From Bacteroidota bacterium (GTDB taxonomy: Bacteria > Bacteroidota > Bacteroidia > Chitinophagales > Chitinophagaceae), in assembly GCA_026391195.1 (NCBI GenBank), contig JAPLEI010000076.1, positions 1 to 38,514 on the forward strand: a stretch of 38,514 nucleotides of DNA, read 5' to 3'. The notes under the pieces are model-generated. The model was not told where the DNA came from and made no database searches. It worked only from the letters and a program-made list of their open reading frames with translations. This document shows positions 1 to 6,581 of this stretch, one piece after another. Every line of letters begins with the position of its first letter. Position 1 is the first letter of the stretch. The translations under genes and the position numbers were made by a program.

Positions 1-1000
1 TTCGAACCACCAAGCCCTGCTGAAGTTCCATCTGTAGATGGTGCATTCCATGTGTAAGTGGTTCCAATGGGAGCAGGCGTTCCTGTTGGAGTATATTGAA
101 ACAATACTCCAGTGCAAGTCGTAAGAGAAGTAGATGAAATATTGGCCACCGGGAACACACTCACCGTTACCGTAAATCCAGCAGAACTACATCCGCCAGG
201 CACAGTTGGCGTAACAAAATAAGTAGCGGTACCTACTGTGGTAGTTGTATTGGTAAGCGTGCCACTAAAACTACTCGCATTCGAACCACCAAGCCCTGCT
301 GAAGTTCCATCTGTAGATGGTGCATTCCAACTATAAGTAGTTCCCGAAGGAACAATAGTTCCCGTAGGCGTATAATTAAATAGTATGCCAGAACAAGTTG
401 TAAGCGAAGCCACATTCATAGTGGCTCTGGGAAGTAAGGTTATTGTTATAGTAAATCCAGCAGTACTACAACCGCCGGGAACAGAAGGAGTAACAAAGTA
501 CGTTACAGTCTGGCTCGATGCTGTTCCGTTGGTAAGCGTTCCGGTAATATTAGTTCCAGACCCTGAATTACCCCCCGTTACAGTTCCAGTAAAAGTAGGA
601 GCATTCCAGGTATATGAGATACCAGTGGGAATATTTCCGGAACTGGGCGTTACCGCAAAAGTTACCCCACTGCAGGCTGTTAAGCTGATATTATTGACCG
701 TTGCCGCCGGATATACCGTTACCGTTACGGTAAAAGTAGCTCCAGTGCAAGAAAGTGTTGCAGGCGTTACTATATATACTACATCTACAGGCGCACTAGT
801 TGTATTGCTTAACGTAGCAAAAAAAGTAGCGGCACCACTAGCTCCAGTTAATCCAGAAATACCAGATATGGCAGTAGGTGCCGACCACGAATAGTATGTT
901 GAACCAGGAACCACATCACCATCTACCCCATCGGTAGGTGAAACAGAAAAAGTTACCCCACTGCAGGTAGTTACAAGCTTGGCACCTATAACAGGCGTGC
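1..1000 (-). repeat. Tandem coding repeats, 279-bp period
   Basis: The anchor gcattcca occurs at 43, 322 and 601, and the matching position of a more diverged unit is near 880, so the period is exactly 279 bp (93 codons). Positions 1-50 and 280-329 are identical, while the rest of those two units has diverged clearly. That mosaic suggests local recombination or gene conversion between units. The period is a multiple of three, so the reading frame is kept throughout. Confidence 0.88.
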
Positions 1001-1169
1001 AATAATCAATATAGCCATCGCCATTAGAACTACCTCCACCGCTTCCACCGCTATATTGCGCCTGCACAGATAAGGAAAGAACAATACCTGCCAGTACCAT
1101 AATAAAGGCACGGAAAATTCCGGCATAGCCGCGAGTTAACAAGGGCGATATGTTGATTCGCTTACTCAA
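1..1169 (-). CDS. PKD-like repeat surface protein, N-terminal part (cut by window edge)
   Basis: About 389 codons are visible on the minus strand; the C-terminus lies beyond position 1. Translation gives a positively charged start (SKRINISPLL), a hydrophobic stretch (FIMVLAGIVLSLSVQAQ) that looks like a cleavable signal peptide, a Gly/Ser linker, then tandem beta-rich units of 93 residues. Each unit carries Ser/Thr-rich motifs of the type TCSGVTF, PSGTTYSWNAP, GTLTN and TATYFVTP. These units resemble the PKD-like domains of large Bacteroidota cell-surface proteins, which usually end in a type IX secretion sorting domain; that end cannot be seen here. The start is inferred as TTG at 1169, because an in-frame TAA lies two codons upstream and the TTG gives a good signal peptide. 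A later ATG at about 1100 would leave only a short hydrophobic N-terminus. The role is probably adhesion or surface structure; this is inference. Confidence 0.8.
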   Translation of the reverse strand, partial: MSKRINISPLLTRGYAGIFRAFIMVLAGIVLSLSVQAQYSGGSGGGSSNGDGYIDYCTPVIGAKLVTTCSGVTFSVSPTDGVDGDVVPGSTYYSWSAPTAISGISGLTGASGAATFFATLSNTTSAPVDVVYIVTPATLSCTGATFTVTVTVYPAATVNNISLTACSGVTFAVTPSSGNIPTGISYTWNAPTFTGTVTGGNSGSGTNITGTLTNGTASSQTVTYFVTPSVPGGCSTAGFTITITLLPRATMNVASLTTCSGILFNYTPTGTIVPSGTTYSWNAPSTDGTSAGLGGSNASSFSGTLTNTTTTVGTATYFVTPTVPGGCSSAGFTVTVSVFPVANISSTSLTTCTGVLFQYTPTGTPAPIGTTYTWNAPSTDGTSAGLGGS

Positions 1170-1627
1170 GCATTACATGAATTGAGTGAACAATCAACAA
1201 CTCCAAGTTGCTGTGATTTACCAAACAAAAAGTTCCACCCATGCTTATGAGCAGAAACAGTAAAAGCCTCCTGATTACAGGGGGCAATAAATGAACAAAG
1301 CAACCAATCATCCGGAGGATGTGTGCCATACATAAATAAATGTATAGGCATAACACTGGGTGGACCAACTCTGCCGACTAATATTTCGGTGCCGGCATGA
1401 AACGAAGCCGAAGCAGCACTGGTAACAGGTAATGCCCCGTTAACGTGTACAAAATCATCGCAAGCAATAACAACAGTAACCGGATGCAGCAAAAGCTGCT
1501 TAGCAGGAGAAAGAGGAGATTGGCCAACGGCTTCCGGAACAGCGGATGGCTCAAATGAAGGTGAAGAAAGAAAATGAGGAACACTTCTGTTGTTGAAGGG
1601 CTTGAGATACATGAATATGCATAGCAT
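1166..1627 (-). CDS. Hypothetical protein with N-terminal hydrophobic segment, coupled to the surface protein
   Basis: This is an open frame of 153 codons starting at ATG 1627. I do not recognise the family. The N-terminus (MLCIFMYLKPF) is hydrophobic, and the open frame reaches further upstream without an ATG, so the true start and a possible membrane anchor are uncertain. The rest is rich in Pro, His and Ser, with a hydrophobic stretch near residues 45-57. Its TGA stop shares bases with the TTG start inferred for the surface protein downstream, an arrangement typical of translational coupling. That argues the two genes form one unit and that the frame is real. A secreted or envelope-associated role is possible, but nothing in the sequence defines a function. 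It could still be a spurious frame. Confidence 0.5.
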   Translation of the reverse strand: MLCIFMYLKPFNNRSVPHFLSSPSFEPSAVPEAVGQSPLSPAKQLLLHPVTVVIACDDFVHVNGALPVTSAASASFHAGTEILVGRVGPPSVMPIHLFMYGTHPPDDWLLCSFIAPCNQEAFTVSAHKHGWNFLFGKSQQLGVVDCSLNSCNA

Positions 1628-1945
1628 AACAGCTATTGCATATGACGTACTTCGAACTACTACAGTCGATATGTTAAAACTCGATCTGATAAATACTACC
1701 TATTATGATGAATAAAATGTCTGTTTAATACCTTCTAATTCAAACCATTCCTTTTCAACACACCTCACTATCTATCTTCTCCAATTTCCGCTAGTCTGCC
1801 TCGCTACTTGCTGATTATCAACAATAATAACACATAAACCCTGCTCACTGCAAAATGTGGAAACAATTCGGCTGCAAGTTAAGGTTATTAACGCTTTGTT
1901 AATGGCTATTATTGTATTTTTCATCTAGCTAAAAATTTAATTAGA

Positions 1946-1996
1946 ATAGCCGGCTAACTAGATATAGGATTTTAATTAATCTAGCTTACCGGCTAT
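1946..1996. repeat. Imperfect inverted repeat, 18-bp arms
   Basis: Arms at 1946-1963 and 1979-1996 match at 15 of 18 positions when one is reverse-complemented, with a 15-nt AT-rich loop. Each arm contains a GC block (agccgg / ccggct) followed by ctagat. It could be a hairpin in RNA, an operator or a recombination relic. There is no T-run that would make it a clear terminator. Confidence 0.55.
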
Positions 1997-2127
1997 CGTA
2001 GGACATTGGACTTTAACCTAAAGTTGCTATAAATAACCAACTGTTAGAACAAAAGTAGCTTAATTTTTGATACTACATAGCTTTTAATCGATTTATTTTA
2101 TAGATTTTTAATGATTTTTATATAGCT

Positions 2128-2152
2128 CTATAGCTATATACTATAGCTATAG
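2128..2152. repeat. Perfect 11-bp inverted repeat with 3-nt spacer
   Basis: Positions 2128-2138 (CTATAGCTATA) and 2142-2152 are exact reverse complements separated by the trinucleotide tac. Each arm contains the self-complementary words CTATAG and TATAGCTATA. It lies about 90 bp before the kinase remnant and could be an operator or a cruciform-prone element. The region is AT-rich, so part of the symmetry may come from composition. Confidence 0.6.
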
Positions 2153-2242
2153 AATTAGTATTTATTTATTTTTAACAGGAAAAATTAATTTATTTGTGTA
2201 ATTTAGCCCCTGAGGACTTAGAATATCCTCCATTTGTAGCTA

Positions 2243-3117
2243 ATGATATTAGATGTTTCTCTATTTCTACTGAGGACTTTTAGCCCCCTGGCCTATATGT
2301 TTATGGCCGGATTTGTGGTATTTGCCATTATGGCGGCTATTTTACTGTTTCAATTGAGCAAACAGAAAAAAAATCTAGAGAAACTGGTAGCCCAAAAAAC
2401 AGAGGAACTCAGATTTTCCCTGTTACAACTAGAAGCAATTGAAGTAGAGTTAACCAATAACCTGGCTTTTCGCGAGCGGATGATCGGCATTGTGATGCAT
2501 GATCTGAAATCACCGCTCAATTTTGTACATAAAATCGCAGCATCAATGTACGAATCAAAAAAAGCACTTAGTCAGGAAGACCTGAACCGCCTGAGCTTCG
2601 AACTATACCATACCACATTCGACATTACCAACTTTGTAACCAACCTGCTGCAATGGCTGAACAGTACCAAGAAAAATGTGAATTTATCCTTTAGTACGGA
2701 ACGTTTGAACGAATTTATCCGAACTAACTGTGCAGTATATATCAAGATTGCTGCAGAAAAACAATTGGAATTCGAATTTCTATCTCTCGATTCCCAATCC
2801 ATTACTGCTGATTTTAGTCTTTTTTCCATTGTACTCAGAAACCTACTGGAATTTCAATAAGTGCCAAAACAGACGATCGCCTACAATATATCAACATCAG
2901 TGATACAGGTGCTGGCATCTCTGCCGATAAAATTATTGAACTGGAAAATGGCGTTATTACCAAAAAAACAACAGAAAGCACTCAAATAGGTTACCGCATT
3001 GTATATGACTTAATGCAGAAAATGAAAGGCAGTATACACATAAAAAGCAGTGAGGGTAAAGGAACCAGTATCACACTGCAATTACCGCTACAACAGAACT
3101 CTTCCGAATCAGCATAA
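2243..3117 (+). pseudogene. Broken sensor histidine kinase (internal deletion and frameshift)
   Basis: The first frame (2243-2860, 205 codons) gives one membrane segment (about residues 10-37), a coiled linker (QKKNLEKLVAQKTEEL) and a HisKA dimerisation domain with the H-box VMHDLKSPL. It then breaks off in the ATPase domain right after IVLRNLL. In another frame, from about 2850 to 3117, the rest of the ATPase domain follows: ISISAKTDD, the G1-like motif DTGAGIS, a degenerate G2 region (IGYRIVYDL) and the terminal GKGTSITLQLPL. The N-box that should lie between LRNLL and ISIS is missing, consistent with a deletion of roughly 30-odd bases whose length is 1 modulo 3. No sensor domain precedes the membrane segment and a stop lies just upstream of the ATG, so the 5' part may be lost too. 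The product should be inactive as a kinase. A sequencing error cannot remove the N-box so neatly. Confidence 0.85.
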
Positions 3118-3163
3118 TCAGATTCAACAATCAATCATTACTTTCCCAGATACTATATCGGCC

Positions 3164-3230
3164 GAACCTACGGTTCTTTTGGTCAACGGATTGAAATCCG
3201 TTGTTATGATATGAGGGGAGGCTACGCCTC
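3164..3230. repeat. Three short hairpins preceding the array
   Basis: GAACC-tac-GGTTC lies at 3164-3176, CAACGGAT-tgaa-ATCCGTTG at 3184-3203, and GAGGC-tac-GCCTC at 3218-3230. They have the same design as the hairpins in the neighbouring tandem array: 5- or 8-bp arms with a 3-4 nt loop. The arm sequences differ, yet pairing is kept. Confidence 0.8.
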
Positions 3231-3260
3231 ATTGATATCAGGTTGTATTATGCGTGGCAT

Positions 3261-3630
3261 GTAGAGCCATCGGCTCGATTTATCTTATACCAACGGATGT
3301 AATCCGTTGCTTCTATCACCCCCCAAAAAAACACTAAGTGCCGTAGGCTCAATTCATATTTTAGATTACGCACATTTAAAAAGCTAGGGGCAAAGTAGAG
3401 CCATCGGCTCGATTTATCTTATACCAACGGATGTAATCCGTTGCAGCTATCACCCTAAAAAAAACACTAAGTGCCGTAGGCACGATTCATATTTTAGATT
3501 ACGCACATTTAAAAAACTAGGGGCAAAGTAGAGCCATCGGCTCGATTTATTTTATACCAACGGATGTAATCCGTTGCTTCTATCACCCCCAAAAAAAACA
3601 ATAAGTGCCGTAGGCACGATTCATATTTCA
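3261..3630. repeat. Tandem array of 133/134-bp hairpin cassettes (about 2.8 copies)
   Basis: Copies begin at 3261, 3395 and 3528 with gtagagccatcggctcg. Each unit contains, in order, GAGCC-atc-GGCTC, CAACGGAT-gta-ATCCGTTG, an A-rich spacer, GTGCC-gta-GGCAC (GGCTC in the first copy), and a linker ending in ctaggggcaaa. The last copy stops after the third hairpin. Copies differ at only a few positions. The units have no coding frame, no unique spacers and no transposase nearby. They look like an interspersed palindromic repeat family that has been tandemly amplified. I cannot see from this window whether more copies occur elsewhere in the genome. Confidence 0.9.
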
Positions 3631-3647
3631 CTTGGCCATCCAATCAA

Positions 3648-4283
3648 TTAGATAATCCGATGCTGACGCGCAAGCGACATCAGCTCAACCAAATTATTAT
3701 TAGGGATTTTTAATTTCTCAAATACCTTTCCCTTATAAGTTGATACCGTAGATGAATTGATGCTTAAGGAGGCAGAAATATCTGCAATGCTTTTTCCACT
3801 TAACAATTCCTTCGCAACCTGAAACTCACGGTCACTTAGCGTATCAAAAGGATTTTCAGATACACCCGAGAAAAAAGATTCGGCCAAAACCTGCTTCAAT
3901 CCCTCACTCATATACACCCGATTCGCCAAGGCTTGCTCAATAGCTTTTAAAATTTCTTTATTGTCAGACGATTTATGTAGGAAGCCTTTAATGCCCAATT
4001 TAAAAAATCGCTTAGCATACACATTCTCATCATTCATAGTTAATACGATGATGGATGTTTTCGGATGATTGGTAGTAATATAATAGATAAGCCGAATGGG
4101 ATCACTATCAGGCATATTCAAATCCATAAGGATAACATCAATGGCAGATGTTCGCAAAATATCTACTGCATGTTTCTCATTCTCTGCCTCCCACACTTTG
4201 GTATCAGCAAAATGCTGCGTTATGATGAGCTTAATACCCGCACGCACAACAGAATGATCATCTACCAATAAAAAGTTAGGCAT
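3648..4283 (-). CDS. NarL/LuxR-type response regulator
   Basis: The 211-residue protein has the standard two-domain layout. A receiver occupies residues 1-120, with the acidic pair D8/D9, phosphoacceptor D54 in VILMDLNMP, T82 and K104. A C-terminal GerE helix-turn-helix (about residues 143-205) contains LSDREFQVAKELLSGKSIADI and STVSTYKGKVFEKL. It should bind DNA when phosphorylated. The nearest kinase gene, across the hairpin array, is broken and on the opposite strand. This regulator is therefore either an orphan driven by another kinase or the leftover of a damaged pair. Its targets cannot be told from the sequence. Confidence 0.93.
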   Translation of the reverse strand: MPNFLLVDDHSVVRAGIKLIITQHFADTKVWEAENEKHAVDILRTSAIDVILMDLNMPDSDPIRLIYYITTNHPKTSIIVLTMNDENVYAKRFFKLGIKGFLHKSSDNKEILKAIEQALANRVYMSEGLKQVLAESFFSGVSENPFDTLSDREFQVAKELLSGKSIADISASLSINSSTVSTYKGKVFEKLKIPNNNLVELMSLARQHRII

Positions 4284-4399
4284 ATCAGAAATATTTAATC
4301 ACCCTCACTTTTATAATAAAAAAATTATTAAACTTTCTAGTACCCTTCCATCAACAGAAATGCATGCATGCACAAGCAACCTACTATCACTTAACTTCA

Positions 4400-4621
4400 C
4401 TATTCTTCTTCTACATGCAAAGGATTTCTTCTAGATGGAATTACCATCGTTTCATCATCACTTAAAAAAACCCAAAAATCATGCAAAGCAAAAATATCCC
4501 CAGGTGTTTTAGGCCCATTATGCTCTCCATTGCGCTCATATGTGCCTAATAATTCTGCCTCATATCGAATCGCATTCAACTTCTCTGGCAATGTTTTCTG
4601 CTTGAATTCTTCTATCGTCAT
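4400..4621 (-). CDS. Small hypothetical protein, 73 residues
   Basis: The frame starts at ATG 4621 and encodes a soluble, acidic protein with no membrane segment or signal peptide. I do not recognise it. The N-terminus is helix-like (MTIEEFKQKTLPEKLNAI). The middle is Gly/Asn-rich and the C-terminal part (DIFALHDFWVFLSDDETMV) looks like a small folded domain. A site CAAAAATA at 4651-4658 (TATTTTTG on the coding strand) fits the -7 element of Bacteroidota promoters and would give a short leader. It sits between two response-regulator genes on the same strand, so a link to signalling is possible but not shown. Confidence 0.6.
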   Translation of the reverse strand: MTIEEFKQKTLPEKLNAIRYEAELLGTYERNGEHNGPKTPGDIFALHDFWVFLSDDETMVIPSRRNPLHVEEE

Positions 4622-4650
4622 CTGTCTGTTTTTATGCTTATTTATTTATG

Positions 4651-4658
4651 CAAAAATA
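4651..4658 (-). promoter_or_regulatory. Possible -7 element (TATTTTTG)
   Basis: It matches TAnnTTTG about 30 nt before the ATG of the 73-residue gene. No TTG was found at the right distance upstream, so the assignment is weak. Confidence 0.3.
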
Positions 4659-4690
4659 CTATTTATCTAATTGCGAATTTTTTGAAATAC

Positions 4691-5146
4691 TTATCCAAAA
4701 AATGTTTTAAAATGATCCGATCCCTTCAAGGCTTCTAAACTATCTACCTCCAATGGCTTACTAAAAAAATCAATTACTACCGGAAACCGCTTGGCCATGG
4801 CAAAATCTTCCGGATCAATAGTAGAAGACAAAATAATTATTTTGGTATTGGGAAATTTTTCTTGATACGCAGGAACAAATTTTTCTAAAAATTCCCATCC
4901 ATTCATAACCGGCATATTGATATCTAACAAAATCAATTGTGGCGCTTTTTGGTCCCTCTCCGCACTTTCCCAAATTTTATCCAAATAAGACAGAGCATCC
5001 ATGCCATCCATCGCTTTGTCGATTTGCTCAGAAAAAGAAGCACAATTCAACATGAGCTCGGATATCGTCAATGATAGCGAATCATCATCCACACATAAAA
5101 CTTTATTAATCATTGGCTTATCGTCTATTCCTTCAGTTGTTAACAT
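4691..5146 (-). CDS. Single-domain CheY-like response regulator
   Basis: This is a stand-alone receiver domain of 151 residues with no output domain. Visible residues are the acidic cluster D20-D22 (CVDDDSLS), phosphoacceptor D75 (LILLDINMP), S107/S108 in place of the usual Thr/Ser, and K130 in FFSKPL. The longer start (MLTTEGIDDKP) adds 11 residues before an alternative ATG at residue 12, from which the family core would begin directly (MINKVLCVDDD). Such proteins usually relay phosphate or bind a partner protein. The partner is not evident here. Confidence 0.9.
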   Translation of the reverse strand: MLTTEGIDDKPMINKVLCVDDDSLSLTISELMLNCASFSEQIDKAMDGMDALSYLDKIWESAERDQKAPQLILLDINMPVMNGWEFLEKFVPAYQEKFPNTKIIILSSTIDPEDFAMAKRFPVVIDFFSKPLEVDSLEALKGSDHFKTFFG

Positions 5147-5276
5147 ATCAGCGAAACGGATGGTTCAGTTTTTATAAAATTTTGTACAAACAAATCAAAA
5201 AATAAATCAAAATAATTATACAATTTTCCGCAAATCCACGCATTTTCCAGCCGTAAAATAGGCAAAATCTGCCAAA

Positions 5277-6467
5277 TCACTCATTTTTTCCCACATCAAA
5301 CACCTTACCCATACTTCGGGGATAGGTTTCCCACAAAACAGATTGCTTACCCAACCATAACGACAAAGCACCCCTAATCATTGCGAAGTGCACCAAAATA
5401 AAGAAGGTAGGCAGGCTAATCCAGACAGGCTGTTTTTGAGAAGAAGATTTTATCCAATAAAACCAGGTAGCTAGATAAGTGTATAGCTGTATTGCAAATA
5501 ATATCTTATAAGTAACCCCGTTGCATATCAAAAACAAATTCAAACAGCCTATCAGTAGAATCAAATAAGGTACAACCAAGGTTCTAAGTATTCGATGGCT
5601 GATAACCTCCCACCAAAAAATTGGTTTCCAAGCATAGCCCTTCCCCGAAAAAATTCGAAGTGCTGCCTGCACCGATCCGGCAGCCACTCGTATTCTTCTT
5701 GTAAAAGATTGCCGAATATTAACAAGCCCGAGTTCCGAACTATAGGCATCCGCTGCATATTCCATCCGATATCCTTGTGCAATTATCTGCCAGCTGATGG
5801 CTAAATCATCCGACAAAGTATTTGCCGGCACTGCTTGGTACAAACTTTTTCTGATTGCAAAAATTTCTCCCGCAGAACCCGTAACTGAATAAACTCCTCC
5901 CTCCCACTTTTTTACCATCGATTCATATTTCCAATACATAGATTCACCTGTTACTGCATCCTGTGCATCTACCACCCGCTTCTCTCCGGCTACAGCACCT
6001 ACCAAAGGATCTGTAAATGCCATCACAATCGCCCGCAAACTGCCTTTGTTTAACAGGGCATTGGCATCCGAAAATACTACCAGCTCTGTTTGAACAGACC
6101 CTATTACTCGCTGTATGGCTTGTATCTTTCCCAGTCGCTCCGGCTGATGAAAAAGTTGCACCCGGGGAAACTCACGAACAATCAACGGACTGTTATCAGT
6201 GGATCCATCTGTTACTATCCAAATTTCCAATAGCTCCTCGGGATAATCTATCTGCAAAGCATTCTGAATTTTTGCTGCCAAACAATCGGCTTCATTATAT
6301 GCAGCCACTAATAAAGTAATCCCTGGTAATTTTTCTTTCCCCAGTTCTGGACTTTTTTTTCGCTTGCGGGCCAGCACACACCAGCACCAGAGTAAACAAG
6401 GATAGATGGCATACGTATACACCACTAAACCGATTGCTGTCCAATATATTATCTTACTCAACCCCAT
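5277..6467 (-). CDS. Membrane glycosyltransferase, family 2
   Basis: This is a processive-type GT2 enzyme of about 396 residues. An N-terminal membrane helix (IIYWTAIGLVVYTYAIYP) precedes a GT-A catalytic domain. The domain shows LLVAAYNEA, the nucleotide-binding VTDGSTDNS, the metal-binding-like FSDANALL, TGSAGEIFAIR, the catalytic-base-like SDDLAISWQI, and RRIRVAAGS in the position of the Q/RxxRW motif. Three or four C-terminal membrane helices follow. This is the layout of enzymes that make extracellular or lipid-linked polysaccharides from UDP-sugars. The frame is open to 6515, but the ATG at 6467 (MGLSKIIYW) fits the membrane helix better than the upstream extension. The gene stands alone, so its polymer is unknown. 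Confidence 0.85.
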   Translation of the reverse strand: MGLSKIIYWTAIGLVVYTYAIYPCLLWCWCVLARKRKKSPELGKEKLPGITLLVAAYNEADCLAAKIQNALQIDYPEELLEIWIVTDGSTDNSPLIVREFPRVQLFHQPERLGKIQAIQRVIGSVQTELVVFSDANALLNKGSLRAIVMAFTDPLVGAVAGEKRVVDAQDAVTGESMYWKYESMVKKWEGGVYSVTGSAGEIFAIRKSLYQAVPANTLSDDLAISWQIIAQGYRMEYAADAYSSELGLVNIRQSFTRRIRVAAGSVQAALRIFSGKGYAWKPIFWWEVISHRILRTLVVPYLILLIGCLNLFLICNGVTYKILFAIQLYTYLATWFYWIKSSSQKQPVWISLPTFFILVHFAMIRGALSLWLGKQSVLWETYPRSMGKVFDVGKNE

Positions 6468-6581
6468 GCAAAATGCTTCCCTGTTTTGAAAGCAAATTAG
6501 CACGAAAATTATCAAAGAAAGATTGTATTTTCATAGTACCCGCAAATTCGAAGCTCCTTTCCCATTTCAATTACTTTGTTT

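Larger units (their letters stand above)
1628..2242. other. AT-rich intergenic region (615 bp) with inverted repeats
   Basis: I see no credible gene here. The stretch is strongly AT-rich and separates the minus-strand surface-protein pair from the plus-strand kinase remnant, so it should carry divergent promoters. I could not pick a convincing TAnnTTTG site on either strand. It contains two inverted repeats, listed separately at 1946-1996 and 2128-2152. Confidence 0.6.
3118..3647. other. Intergenic region (530 bp) filled by hairpin repeats
   Basis: No gene is visible between the kinase remnant and the response regulator. The stretch is largely occupied by short inverted repeats and a tandem array, listed separately. 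Confidence 0.7.

Noticed and set aside
385..894. Plus-strand open frame of 169 codons with low-complexity Val/Pro-rich translation
   Set aside because: It lies antisense to the repeat surface protein and its composition simply mirrors those repeats.
3261..3630. Possible CRISPR array
   Set aside because: Units are 133/134 bp and nearly identical throughout; there are no short direct repeats with unique spacers and no cas genes.
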